64,000 nucleotides of DNA from contig CALUYO010000005.1 of the NCBI GenBank assembly GCA_944325005.1, positions 1-64,000 of the forward strand, read 5' to 3'. Under the pieces are notes generated by a model. That model had not been told where the DNA came from, made no database searches, and saw only the letters and a program-made list of their open reading frames with translations. The position numbers were made by a program, and so were the translations under genes. Of the stretch, positions 1 through 8,116 are shown piece after piece; the first letter of the stretch is position 1; the number at the start of each line of letters is the position of its first letter. The stretch comes from Candidatus Gastranaerophilales bacterium. Lineage in GTDB: Bacteria; Cyanobacteriota; Vampirovibrionia; Gastranaerophilales; Gastranaerophilaceae.

Positions 1-68
1 TGTAGCTCAGCAGGTAGAGCACTCCCCTTTTAAGGGATAGGTCGCGCGTTCGAATCGCGCCAAGCGCA
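1..68 (+). tRNA. tRNA-Lys (anticodon TTT), 5' end cut off by the window edge
   Basis: The D arm, anticodon arm, variable loop and T arm (GCGCG-TTCGAAT-CGCGC) are all readable, and the seven-base anticodon loop CTTTTAA gives anticodon TTT, which reads lysine codons. The 3' acceptor strand CAAGCGC plus discriminator A ends at 68, with no encoded CCA. The matching first five acceptor bases lie before the window. The anticodon stem has one C/T mismatch at its outer pair. Confidence 0.93.
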
Positions 69-71
69 AAA

Positions 72-106
72 TAAAACGGAGAAACAAATTCTCCGTTTTA
101 TTTTTA
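72..106 (+). terminator. Rho-independent terminator after the tRNA
   Basis: An 11-bp perfect stem (AAAACGGAGAA / TTCTCCGTTTT) with a 5-base loop is followed by a run of T. It begins just after the tRNA 3' end. Confidence 0.88.
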
Positions 107-156
107 TTCATAAAATTGTCTGGCAAAAAAGATTTTTTTAGGTTTTAATATCAAAT

Positions 157-350
157 GTGAAAATTTATTCTATTAATACTGCTTATAATATTGCCAATGC
201 GTGGGGGGGGGGCATAATTCTTATGTATCTTCGGATGGCTGGTTCGGAAAGAAAAAATCACAAGCTCATGATGAATTTATTAAAGAAAGTAAAACTTCAG
301 AGAATAGTCCAGCTCCTGACAATATAGACACAAAAGAATTTGCAAATTAA
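157..350 (+). pseudogene. N-terminal piece of a broken AAA+ ATPase gene carrying a G10 tract
   Basis: A GTG at 157 opens a frame (MKIYSINTAYNIANAW...) that runs into ten G at 203-212. Read straight through, the frame continues differently and ends at a TAG near 325. One extra G would instead give a hydrophilic tail that ends at TAA 348-350. One further single-base shift near 340-347 joins this to the frame of the next piece (KLNAHDVMLSLRL). I therefore read it as the start of the same gene, with one missing base at the G tract and another near 345. No clear ribosome site precedes the GTG, so the start is uncertain. Confidence 0.5.
203..212 (+). repeat. G10 homopolymer in the AAA+ gene 5' region
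   Basis: Ten consecutive G flanked by gcgt and cataat. It is one of seven identical-length G tracts in this AT-rich window. Eleven G would keep the GTG 157 frame open to 350. Confidence 0.95.
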
Positions 351-361
351 ATGCCCATGAT

Positions 362-937
362 GTGATGCTGTCCCTAAGACTTTCAGATGTTCTTTACAGG
401 CTTGATTCAAATTCTGTAATTGTTATAGGAAATCCCGAATCTGTATTTTTTAAAAATTTTGTTAAACGTGCATTAACCGAAGAAAACTCGAATATTGATA
501 ATCCCAAAGATATTAAAGATGTTTATGTGTTGAAGGAAGATATGACAGATCCTTTGATAATTACAAAAGATAAGTATAAAAAGAATTCTTTTAAATTATA
601 CGGGCTTGCACGAAATCTTGCGGATTCAAAAAAAGATTATACAACATTCAATAATACTGCAGTATATGATGACTTGATAGAAACAGAAAATAAGGTAAAA
701 ATTAAATTTATAAAAACCGGAAAAGAGTCAAATAATATTTTTTATGATGCCAAAATTCCTGTTGAAAAGTTTTATACTGAGTCAATGAACCTTCAATTTG
801 ATTATGTCGTAAATGAAAGTATGACCAGAAATAATAAAAATTCGGCTGTTGATATTCAAGAAACAAATAAGACAGACAGTTTAAATATACCTGAACGGAC
901 ATTTGATGATATTGCAGGCATGGATGATACAATATAG
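362..937 (+). pseudogene. Middle piece of the broken AAA+ ATPase (N-domain and start of the AAA linker)
   Basis: This open stretch encodes about 190 residues. The first part is unrecognised, but the C-terminal end IPERTFDDIAGMDD is the typical linker just before an AAA+ module of the Cdc48/PAN/FtsH type. The frame stops at 935-937, and the expected continuation (NIDFVKKKILFPLLYPEAF) resumes in another frame at once. The GTG 362/ATG 365 start has no convincing ribosome site, and the frame is open upstream of it, so this is probably an internal fragment rather than a separate gene. Together with the flanking pieces it makes one gene of about 518 codons with three one-base deletions. Confidence 0.6.
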
Positions 938-969
938 ATTTTGTTAAAAAGAAAATTTTATTTCCTCTT

Positions 970-1710
970 TTGTATCCTGAAGCTTTCCCAAAACCTGCCA
1001 ATAAAGGTGCTATATTTTTTGGAGAACCCGGAACCGGGAAAACTCTTTTAGCCCTTGCTATAATTGGAGAGGCAAAAAAACGCAAAAATCAGGATATACA
1101 TTTTGTTAAAATAGATTCTCAAGAATTTGAACGTTCAAGTTTTGGTGAAACAGAAAGACTATGGCGCAACTCTTTTAAAGAACTTGTTGATAAACAACCT
1201 GCAATTTTATTTATAGACGAGCTTGATGCAATTGCTCCACAGCGAAGAGAAGGTTCAAATTATGTAGGTAAAAACGGAGTTGTTGCCCAGCTTTTAACTC
1301 TTATTGACGGATTAGAAAAGCAAAACGCAAGAGTTGTAATAATTGCGACAACAAATCGACCTGATATGATTGATAATGCTATTAAAAGAAGCGGACGGCT
1401 CGGTAATCTTGTAGAAATTAAAAAGCCTGACGAAAAAGGGTGTCTTGATATCTTAAATCACTATTTAAAAGATAAAAACGTAGATGAAGATTTTAATAGA
1501 GAAGAATTTGCAAGAAATCTCTATAATTTATCCTGTACCGGTGCGGATATTAATGCAGTAGTAGATGCTGCAAGAGATAAAATGTATGAAGCATACGGTA
1601 TTTATGAAAAAATGGAAAATGGAACTTTTGAAAAATCTGATTTAAATGGTTTGGATTATACTGCAGAAGATTTTAAACTGGCATTGGAAGATGTGAAAAA
1701 CAGTAAATAA
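970..1710 (+). pseudogene. AAA+ ATPase module, C-terminal piece
   Basis: A complete single AAA+ module is visible: Walker A GEPGTGKTLLA, Walker B AILFIDELDAIAP, sensor-1/second region of homology ATTNRPDMIDNAI with an arginine in RSGRLG, and a C-terminal helical lid (SCTGADINAVVDAA). This resembles Cdc48/VCP-like and FtsH-type ATPases, which remodel or unfold proteins. No protease domain follows. The module lacks its own good start: the TTG at 970 is inside the conserved ILFPLLYPEAF stretch. It is in frame +1 relative to the preceding piece, so expression as a full protein would need a frameshift or repair. ATPase residues are intact, so the breaks may be recent, reversible or sequencing errors. 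Confidence 0.7.
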
Positions 1711-1714
1711 ATTC

Positions 1715-1742
1715 TTTACATTCTGACTTTATAAACTATAAT
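1715..1742 (+). promoter_or_regulatory. Sigma70-type promoter for glyS
   Basis: TTTACA (1715-1720), 16-base spacer, TATAAT (1737-1742), placed 31 bases before the glyS start. Confidence 0.65.
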
Positions 1743-1773
1743 TGTATTACGAACGTATAAAAAGGAACAGAGA

Positions 1774-3819
1774 ATGAGTAAATATTTATTGGAAGTCGGT
1801 TGTGAAGAATTACCTTATAAGTTTATCCCATCTGCAATTCAGCAGTTAAAATCAGGGTTTGAAAACTTTTTAAATTCAAATAAAGTTGAGTTTGAAGATG
1901 TTAAAGTTTATGCTACCCCCAGACGTCTTGCGGTTATCGTTTCAGGGCTTGATAAGGAAAGCAAAGATGAGATAAAAATCGTTAAGGGACCTATAAAAAA
2001 AGTCGCATATGATGAACAAGGAAATTTGACAAAAGCCGGAGAAGGTTTTTGTAGAAAAAATGGGATTACTCCTTCTGATTTGTATATCGAAAATGATTAT
2101 ATCCATGCAAAAATTACTGTTAAAGGAAAATCTATTGTAGAACTTTTGAAAGAAAATGTTCCGTCAATTGTTTTGAAGCTTCAAGGCTCTCACTTTATGC
2201 GCTGGGCTGATAATGATGAAAAATTTTCACGCCCTATAAGATGGATTGTTTCTATCTTGGACAGAGATGAAGTAAAAATAAAAATTATTGATAAAGAAAG
2301 CTCCAATGTTACACGCGGGCACAGATTTGCACAGCAGAATGTTTATATTAATAATCCTGATGATTATGTGGAAATAATGCGTAATTGCTGTGTTATAGTT
2401 GATCAGGAAGAAAGAAAACAAAGAATTATAGATAAAGCGAATGAAGAAGCTTCTAAATTAGGGGCAACTCCTTATTATACGGATGATTTGCTTGAAGAAG
2501 TTACATTTATTACTGAATATCCTGTACCTGCAGTGTGCGAATTTTCTGAAGAATATTTAAAATTGCCGGAGGAACTTGTCGTAACTGTCATGGCTGTTCA
2601 TCAAAGATATTTTGCTTTGTATAAAGATGGAAAACTTATTAACAAATTTATCACAATGACAAATTACCTTGGTGATGAATTTGAAAATATTAAAGCTGGA
2701 AATGTCCGTGTTATAAAAGCACGTCTTGATGATGCTGTATTTTTCTTTAACGAAGATACAAAAAAGCCTCTGGCAGATTATGTGGAAGATTTAAAAGGCA
2801 TAACTTTCCAAAAGGGTATGGGAACTATGTATGATAAAGCACAAAGACTTATTGCTTTATCAAGATTAATGATAGGTGAAAATAAAACAGTTGAACGTAC
2901 AGCTATGCTTGCAAAAGCGGACTTATCAACAAATCTTGTATTTGAATTTACTGAACTCCAAGGATTTATCGGGGCAGATTATGCAAGAGTTTCCGGTGAA
3001 CCTGAATGTGTTTGTGAAGGTATAAAAGAACATTATTTCCCTCTTAATGCGGATGGTGAGATTGCAAAAACTCTTGAAGGGCAGATAGTCGGAATAGCAG
3101 ATAAAATTGATAATATATGTGCGGTATTTGCAGAAGGCAAAAAACCTACGGGTTCATCAGATCCTTTAGGGGTTCGTCGTGCGGCTCTCGGGATTATAAG
3201 AACTATACTTGCGAATAATTTGAAAATTGACTTAACAAAATTAGTAAATGAAACACTGCTTTTATTGCCTGTTTCAACTGAAGGCGAAGGACTTGCAGAT
3301 AAGTTTAAAAAGGCTGCAGGTTCATGTATAAACAGAGTTTCCGGTAAAGTTACGGATGAAATTTATGAATTCTTTATTCAAAGACTGATAATCTATCTTT
3401 CTGATAAGTATTCTAAAAATGTTTTAGAAGCCTGCGCATCAAATAAAAATCCGCTCGCTGATTTATCGGATTATATAAAACGTGTAGAAGCTCTTTCCAA
3501 ATTTAATTCTCCATCTGTTCTTGAGAGCGCGAATAGAGTGTTGAGAATTTTAAAAGAAGAACCTAGAAAATCCGTAAATAAAAATTTATTTAAAGAACCT
3601 GCTGAAACCATGCTTTTAAATCAAATAGAAACGGTTTCTGAAAATATGGATTATGAAGCGTATTTGAAGCAGCTTGAAGAAATTAATCCGTCTGTTGAAA
3701 AATTCTTTAATGATGTTCTTGTTATGGACAAGGATGAAAATGTAAAGGAAAACAGACTGGCTCTTCTCTGGCTGTTGAAGAAAAAATACAGTTATCTTGC
3801 GGATTTTAGCAAATTATAA
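1774..3819 (+). CDS. glyS: Glycyl-tRNA synthetase beta subunit
   Basis: At 681 residues this matches the beta chain of the bacterial alpha2-beta2 glycyl-tRNA synthetase, which charges tRNA-Gly in the cytosol. It opens with the family hallmark LLEVGCEELPYKFIP and includes ATPRRLAVIVSGL, GVRRAALGIIR near residue 470 and a C-terminal anticodon-binding region. The ATG at 1774 follows AAGGA at a sensible distance and has its own promoter. The catalytic alpha chain gene glyQ is not in the window, so the subunits are probably encoded apart. No frameshift or missing region was seen. Confidence 0.95.
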   Translation: MSKYLLEVGCEELPYKFIPSAIQQLKSGFENFLNSNKVEFEDVKVYATPRRLAVIVSGLDKESKDEIKIVKGPIKKVAYDEQGNLTKAGEGFCRKNGITPSDLYIENDYIHAKITVKGKSIVELLKENVPSIVLKLQGSHFMRWADNDEKFSRPIRWIVSILDRDEVKIKIIDKESSNVTRGHRFAQQNVYINNPDDYVEIMRNCCVIVDQEERKQRIIDKANEEASKLGATPYYTDDLLEEVTFITEYPVPAVCEFSEEYLKLPEELVVTVMAVHQRYFALYKDGKLINKFITMTNYLGDEFENIKAGNVRVIKARLDDAVFFFNEDTKKPLADYVEDLKGITFQKGMGTMYDKAQRLIALSRLMIGENKTVERTAMLAKADLSTNLVFEFTELQGFIGADYARVSGEPECVCEGIKEHYFPLNADGEIAKTLEGQIVGIADKIDNICAVFAEGKKPTGSSDPLGVRRAALGIIRTILANNLKIDLTKLVNETLLLLPVSTEGEGLADKFKKAAGSCINRVSGKVTDEIYEFFIQRLIIYLSDKYSKNVLEACASNKNPLADLSDYIKRVEALSKFNSPSVLESANRVLRILKEEPRKSVNKNLFKEPAETMLLNQIETVSENMDYEAYLKQLEEINPSVEKFFNDVLVMDKDENVKENRLALLWLLKKKYSYLADFSKL

Positions 3820-3929
3820 AGAATTGTAAACAATCATTGTAAAAAAGTAAATTATTTTTTTCAGGATACTTTACAATAGTACGAAGAAGGTAATTTAATA
3901 ATTTAGCAATAAATGGTAGGAGTCAACTT

Positions 3930-4244
3930 ATGCTAAACAGATTGAAAAATCTAAAAATCGTTAAAACATTAGGACAGCAGCTCAGTCCGAAATTACGCTG
4001 GCTGAATTTTATGAATCTTAATGCAAATAAAAAATCTGCTGATTATATCAGTATGGTAAGCGGAGTTGACGAATTAAAATCAAGTTCTGACGAACGTAAG
4101 CTGGAAGCAATGGTCAGAGAACAGCTCAAAGCAGAATTTCCTAATATTGAGAATATGAAATCTTATGAGCTTCTTGTGGATGCGGTAATCCATAATTACA
4201 AGAAGAAACAGCTTCAAGCTATGGATGAGATGGAAGATAATTAA
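3930..4244 (+). CDS. Small conserved-looking protein of unknown function (104 aa)
   Basis: The start ATG follows a good AGGAG ribosome site. The protein is basic at the N terminus (MLNRLKNLKIVKTLGQQL) and acidic and helical at the C terminus (KKKQLQAMDEMEDN), with no signal peptide, membrane segment or cysteine. I recognise no family. It stands alone between glyS and a terminator at 4271, so it is likely monocistronic. Several short TTGTAA/TGTAAA motifs lie in the upstream 100 bases, but I cannot assign them to a regulator. Confidence 0.75.
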   Translation: MLNRLKNLKIVKTLGQQLSPKLRWLNFMNLNANKKSADYISMVSGVDELKSSSDERKLEAMVREQLKAEFPNIENMKSYELLVDAVIHNYKKKQLQAMDEMEDN

Positions 4245-4270
4245 GTGTCTCATCAAAAATTAATAAAAGG

Positions 4271-4298
4271 TAGCACCCGATTGAGGGTGTTATTTTTT
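4271..4298 (+). terminator. Rho-independent terminator
   Basis: Stem AGCACCC/GGGTGTT with a six-base loop followed by ATTTTTTT, 27 bases after the stop of the preceding gene. Confidence 0.85.
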
Positions 4299-4350
4299 TG
4301 TAAAAAGTTGTAAATTATGCGTGTAAACTGTTTTTAATGGGGAGGATAAA

Positions 4351-4590
4351 ATGACTGTAACTATTATCGGAGTTTGTCTTGAAAATCGAGTTGAAACTTC
4401 TGTTGAATTTCAAAAAATTATATCAAAACTCGGATGCCAGATTAGAACAAGAATAGGACTTCATCCGTCTAAAGAGGTTGTATGCTTAAATCGCGGTATT
4501 GTTCTGCTGGAAGTAAGCGGAGAAGCTGAACTTTTAATAGAGGAGCTTTCAAAAAAATGGGAAATTCAGACAATGGAATTCGAATTATAA
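4351..4590 (+). CDS. ACT/NikR-like small protein, resembling the TM1266-type iron-hydrogenase regulator
   Basis: This 79-residue protein reads as one beta-alpha-beta-beta-alpha-beta unit: TVTIIGVCLENR, a helix with VEFQKIISKLG, then RTRIGLHPS, GIVLLEVSGE and a final helix. The layout and the IGV..ENR and R.GL... positions resemble the small ACT-like family first described as an iron-only hydrogenase system regulator (TM1266). No hydrogenase gene is nearby, so the function is open. A strong GGGGAGG ribosome site precedes ATG 4351. Family assignment is from memory of the fold and pattern only. Confidence 0.55.
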   Translation: MTVTIIGVCLENRVETSVEFQKIISKLGCQIRTRIGLHPSKEVVCLNRGIVLLEVSGEAELLIEELSKKWEIQTMEFEL

Positions 4591-4664
4591 CTTTTGTAAA
4601 CCTTTTATTTTTTTATAGCAAAAAATATTTTTAGGGTGTTTAATGCTAAAGGGAATTAGACCAG

Positions 4665-6209
4665 ATGATAACGCCCGTAAATGCTTCACAACCGAATTTA
4701 CTTTCTCAGGCGCTTTGGAAGAAATCGCCGGACGGTAAAACAGAAGCAAATAAACCTGATAGGACAAGCATCTTTTATATTAACGATTTCCACGGTAAGT
4801 CCATAAACATGGAAAGAGCTGTTACTGCATCAAATGCCTTTGATCATTTTGTTCCTTCTATTCCGACAGATAAGCTGAAGCTTTCTTCGGGCGATATTCA
4901 GCTTGGAGAACCTGCTCCTGCCAATAAAGTTATGGTTGAAGCACAGAATATAATGGGAATAATGGCTTCTGCTATGGGAAACCATGAATATGATACTCCG
5001 TCCCATATTGCGGAACTTATTCCTCTTATGGGGTATAAAATGCTTGCGTGCAACATAAATATAAAACCGGACAATCCTCTATACGGTAAAGTTGAAAAGT
5101 CATACATTCAAGAGATTAACGGTAATAAGTACGGAATTATCGGAGCAACACCTGTAGATTTATTCTCCCGTCTTAAATACGGAAAAATATTTGAGGAACT
5201 TGAAATTGACGGAATAGATGATACAATACGGGATATTCAGGGAGAAGTTAATAAATTAAAACAACAGGGCGTGGATAGAATTATTCTTTTATCTCATGTG
5301 GGCTTTGGTTATGATCAAAAAATTGCCCGTGAAACAGACGGTATTGATATTATTCTCGGGGGCCATTCCCATAATCTTGTAATGGATGTTAAACCTAATA
5401 TTAATCTGTTCAGTTCAAAATCAGGAGAACCTGTTGTAATTACTCAGGCGGGCAGGGACGGTAATTATTTTGGTGTATTGAATGTCGAATGGAATAATAA
5501 AGGAATTATGACAAAAGTTCAGAATAATGTTACAAGTACACGCGGATTTAAGAGAAATCCGGTTGTAAGATATATATTTGAACAGATTTTAGGTAAACCG
5601 AAAGTTGTAGGTGTTATAAATTCGGCTCCGGCTCCGCTGAATAATGCATCAATTGAACCAAGCGGGCATGCAAATTTCCTGTGTGACTGTATGCGTGAAG
5701 AATTAGGTACTGATATTGCTTTATTCGGTTCGGCAACAATAAGAGGCTTTTTTGAAGCAGGTAAATTAGATACAAGATGGTTAGAAGATATTTCTCCGTT
5801 TAAAAATAAAATGGTTGTTGCAAATTATACGGAAAAAGAAATCGTTGATATGCTCAGAGTATCGGCAAGTTCGCTTGTTAATACTAATAATAAGCCCGGT
5901 ATTGTTCATGTTTCAGGACTAAAATATACAATATCTAAAGACGGAAAATTAAAATCTGCTTCTTTTGTAGATAAGAATGGTAAAGAAACTCCTCTTGATA
6001 TAGATAATCCAAGAGCTGATAAAATGTATAAAACAGTGCTTACTGATTATTATGCACAGGGACATGATGGTTTTACTATGCTGAACAAGTACGATAAAGC
6101 GGAAAAAATCTATGATTTTGACGTTTGTAAGTGTGTTGAGGATTATATGCATAAGCATACAGAACCTATTGATATAGTTGATGATGGAAGAATTCAAATT
6201 GTAGATTAG
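4665..6209 (+). CDS. 5'-nucleotidase/UshA-family metallophosphoesterase
   Basis: Two-domain layout of the 5'-nucleotidase family. The N-terminal metallophosphoesterase half has YINDFHGK near residue 37 (D and H metal ligands), SSGDIQLG, MGNHEYD (Asn-His) and ILGGHSHN. The C-terminal nucleotidase domain has FLCDCMREELGTDIALF and ends with the YAQGHDGFTML motif. It should hydrolyse nucleotide monophosphates or similar phosphoesters with two metal ions. Unusually for the family there is no signal peptide: the N terminus is polar (MITPVNASQPNLLSQ). The ribosome site is only a modest AAGGG about 11 bases before ATG 4665. Confidence 0.88.
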   Translation: MITPVNASQPNLLSQALWKKSPDGKTEANKPDRTSIFYINDFHGKSINMERAVTASNAFDHFVPSIPTDKLKLSSGDIQLGEPAPANKVMVEAQNIMGIMASAMGNHEYDTPSHIAELIPLMGYKMLACNINIKPDNPLYGKVEKSYIQEINGNKYGIIGATPVDLFSRLKYGKIFEELEIDGIDDTIRDIQGEVNKLKQQGVDRIILLSHVGFGYDQKIARETDGIDIILGGHSHNLVMDVKPNINLFSSKSGEPVVITQAGRDGNYFGVLNVEWNNKGIMTKVQNNVTSTRGFKRNPVVRYIFEQILGKPKVVGVINSAPAPLNNASIEPSGHANFLCDCMREELGTDIALFGSATIRGFFEAGKLDTRWLEDISPFKNKMVVANYTEKEIVDMLRVSASSLVNTNNKPGIVHVSGLKYTISKDGKLKSASFVDKNGKETPLDIDNPRADKMYKTVLTDYYAQGHDGFTMLNKYDKAEKIYDFDVCKCVEDYMHKHTEPIDIVDDGRIQIVD

Positions 6210-6238
6210 TTGAATATTAATAAAAATTTTGTTATAAT
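6210..6238 (+). promoter_or_regulatory. Promoter of the G10-gated pilin-like gene at 6271
   Basis: TTGAAT (6210-6215), 17-base spacer, TATAAT (6233-6238). It begins immediately after the stop of the phosphoesterase gene, so the pilin-like gene has its own transcript with a leader of about 25 bases. Confidence 0.7.
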
Positions 6239-6270
6239 ATATATGTCGTATAATTAAAATAAAGGAGCAT

Positions 6271-6968
6271 ATGATGAAAAATTTGTTTGAATTTGCAACG
6301 CGGGGGGGGGGCGTAATCTAGGCTCTACTCAAGCTTTTACTTTAGCTGAAGTTCTTGTAACATTAGGGATTATTGGCGTAGTATCCGCGATGACCGTCCC
6401 TACATTAATGCAAAATCATCAGCGTAAAACTTATGTCACTCAGCTTCATAAAGTTTATAACGAACTATCTCAGGCTCTCTTGCAATATCAGACTGATAAA
6501 AATGCCGTTAATCTAAAAGAAGCAGGATTAACTTCACAGGCTGCTATAAATGATTTTATAACAAATTATTTTAAAATTGTGCAAAGCTGTGAAAAGACAG
6601 ATCCTTGCTTTGCATCTGCTTATAAGCATATTGCAGGTCAGGCAGGAGAATTTACAAAAACAAATTCTTATGTATTGAGCAGTGGAGCATCTATCAGACC
6701 GAGATATTATCCGGAGGGTAATATTTTATTGTCTTTTGTCGTTGATATCAATGGACAGAAAGGACCGAATATAATAGGTCGAGATTTAACTGTTATGTAT
6801 ATATATAGCAATGGGATGATAGATGATTATTTATCAGACAATATGCCTCCTCTTACAGAAGAGATAAGAGAAACTCTTTTTGCACAATCTTGTAATTCTT
6901 CTTCGTCTACCGAGGTATATGGCTGTTTCGGAAAAATTCTGAATGATAACTGGGAGATGACCTATTAA
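6271..6968 (+). CDS. Type IV pilin-like protein, out of frame at a G10 tract (OFF as written)
   Basis: The ATGATG at 6271 sits behind AAAGGAG and encodes MMKNLFEFATRGGG. With ten G the frame becomes GGC-GTA-ATC-TAG and stops. With eleven (or eight) G it reads on as RNLGSTQAFTLAEVLVTLG, the prepilin processing site (A|FTLAE, Glu at +5) and hydrophobic helix of type IV pilin-like or type II secretion pseudopilin proteins, giving 232 residues. The body continues without a break to 6968. The C-terminal part (CNSSSSTEVYGCFGKILNDNWEM) is shared with the paralogue at 17010. The in-frame ATG at 6390 lies inside the transmembrane helix and is not a believable start. Confidence 0.85.
6302..6311 (+). 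repeat. G10 homopolymer gating the pilin-like gene at 6271
   Basis: Ten G between acgC and Cgtaat, 11 codons after ATG 6271. Eleven G would join leader and pilin; ten gives a stop three codons later. Confidence 0.96.
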
Positions 6969-6999
6969 AAAAGCTCCCTATAAACAGGGAGCTTTTTTA
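6967..6999. terminator. Bidirectional terminator between pilin-like gene and rpmA
   Basis: Perfect inverted repeat AAAAAAGCTCCCT / AGGGAGCTTTTTT with a TATAAAC-type loop, with T runs on both strands. It can serve the pilin-like gene (plus) and the rplU-rpmA operon (minus). Confidence 0.9.
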
Positions 7000-7012
7000 T
7001 TTGATAATTTAA

Positions 7013-7267
7013 TTACACAGCGTAAACACTTACTTGTTTTCTGTCGCGTCTGTGTGCTTCGAATTTCACCTGACCGTCAATCAAGGCATATAATGTATCA
7101 TCAGAACCGATACCTACATTGTTACCAGGGTGAACTTTAGTTCCTCTTTGACGAACAAGGATATTTCCGGCTTTAACGATTTCTCCGCCGAATTTTTTTA
7201 CGCCTAATCGCTTCGCTTCTGAATCGCGGCCGTTACGGGTAGATCCCATACCTTTCTTATGTGCCAT
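7013..7267 (-). CDS. rpmA: 50S ribosomal protein L27
   Basis: 84 residues with the L27 signature: [38 protein letters not shown] and [18 protein letters not shown]27 reaches the peptidyl-transferase centre of the large ribosomal subunit. The N terminus begins directly with AHKKG, without the cleavable extension seen in Firmicutes. It is the second gene of a minus-strand operon after rplU, separated by about 150 bases containing three hairpins, and has an AAGGAG ribosome site. Confidence 0.97.
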   Translation of the reverse strand: MAHKKGMGSTRNGRDSEAKRLGVKKFGGEIVKAGNILVRQRGTKVHPGNNVGIGSDDTLYALIDGQVKFEAHRRDRKQVSVYAV

Positions 7268-7287
7268 TGTTATATTCTCCTTATGTA

Positions 7288-7405
7288 CTACGTACGTAGC
7301 TGTAACTTACAATTTAAGTATCGCCTCTGTACGATTTTTTGTATTACTTTCCCGATGTTTTATTATCGGCTTTAATATTTGTACCCCTCTCTCATTGTGA
7401 GAGGG
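7288..7405 (-). other. Three hairpins in the rplU-rpmA intercistronic region
   Basis: Seen directly: an 8-bp stem with a TTG-type loop at 7387-7405, a 5-bp CCGAT/ATCGG stem at 7352-7369, and the 12-base palindrome CTACGTACGTAG at 7288-7299, just upstream of the rpmA ribosome site. Their roles (processing, partial termination or regulation) are not shown by sequence. None is followed by a proper T run on the minus strand. Confidence 0.5.
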
Positions 7406-7417
7406 AGGATAAGAAGT

Positions 7418-7768
7418 TTAAGCTTCTTCTGTTGTTTCAGCAGCTTTTTTCTGAGCTGAAGTTCTGATTTTAGAAATCATTACTCTTGTGAAGCCTTGTC
7501 TGTGTCCTTGTTTTTTTCTGTAACCTTTTTTAGGTCTTTGTTTGTAAACAATGATTTTCTTTTCTTTATCGTGTTTTACGATAGTACCTTCAGCAGAAGC
7601 ACCTGCAACGTAAGGTTGTCCTACTTTAGATTTTTTACCGTTTACAATCATAACGACTTTATCAAAAACTACTTTTGAATCTTTTTCGCCGTCTAATAAT
7701 TCAACATCAAGGTATCTTCCTTCTTCAACCTGATATTGTTTTCCGCCTGTTTCTACAATTGCGTACAT
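7418..7768 (-). CDS. rplU: 50S ribosomal protein L21
   Basis: 116 residues opening with MYAIVETGGKQYQVEEG and ending with the RNA-binding YRKKQGHRQGFTRVMI segment typical of L21, followed by a short acidic tail (KKAAETTEEA). L21 binds 23S rRNA in the large subunit. It is the first gene of the rplU-rpmA operon, with an AGGAAAGG ribosome site and a strong promoter about 235 bases upstream. Confidence 0.97.
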   Translation of the reverse strand: MYAIVETGGKQYQVEEGRYLDVELLDGEKDSKVVFDKVVMIVNGKKSKVGQPYVAGASAEGTIVKHDKEKKIIVYKQRPKKGYRKKQGHRQGFTRVMISKIRTSAQKKAAETTEEA

Positions 7769-7997
7769 TTTTCTTTTCCTTTCCTGGGTTTCGTTTTTTC
7801 AATAAAGCTTACGGCTTTGTATGGAGTGCCTTTTAGAGAAATTGACAAATTTTAGCATTTATCTGGTATTCGGCTTTAATCTGGCAATGCTCTCGGGTAA
7901 ACTACAAAATATCAATTTTTGCTGGGTTTATCCTTCGCACCTGTTTAGCTTGGTAAACTTTTGAAAAATTATCAACGAGTTACCGCATACTAATACA
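7769..7997 (-). promoter_or_regulatory. Long 5' leader of rplU
   Basis: About 230 transcribed, non-coding bases lie between the predicted start site (near 7997) and the L21 start codon. L21 operons in other phyla have autoregulatory leaders, so a protein-binding leader is plausible. I see only weak local structure (for example an AAAGC/GCTTT hairpin near 7806-7820) and cannot name a motif. The rest of the divergent gap up to 8116 holds the minus-strand promoter and the short murF leader. Confidence 0.4.
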
Positions 7998-8003
7998 TAA
8001 ATT

Positions 8004-8032
8004 ATTATCACCCGCTCAAAACCGCTTGTCAA
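8004..8032 (-). promoter_or_regulatory. Strong sigma70 promoter of rplU-rpmA
   Basis: On the minus strand TTGACA (8032-8027), 17-base spacer, GATAAT (8009-8004), close to the consensus. Confidence 0.85.
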
Positions 8033-8116
8033 GCACTATTAACATTTATTAACTTTATGTTTCTGCAGGTTTGTTTGAAGTAAAATTATATAAGTAAGGG
8101 AGATTAAAGTTTAGAG

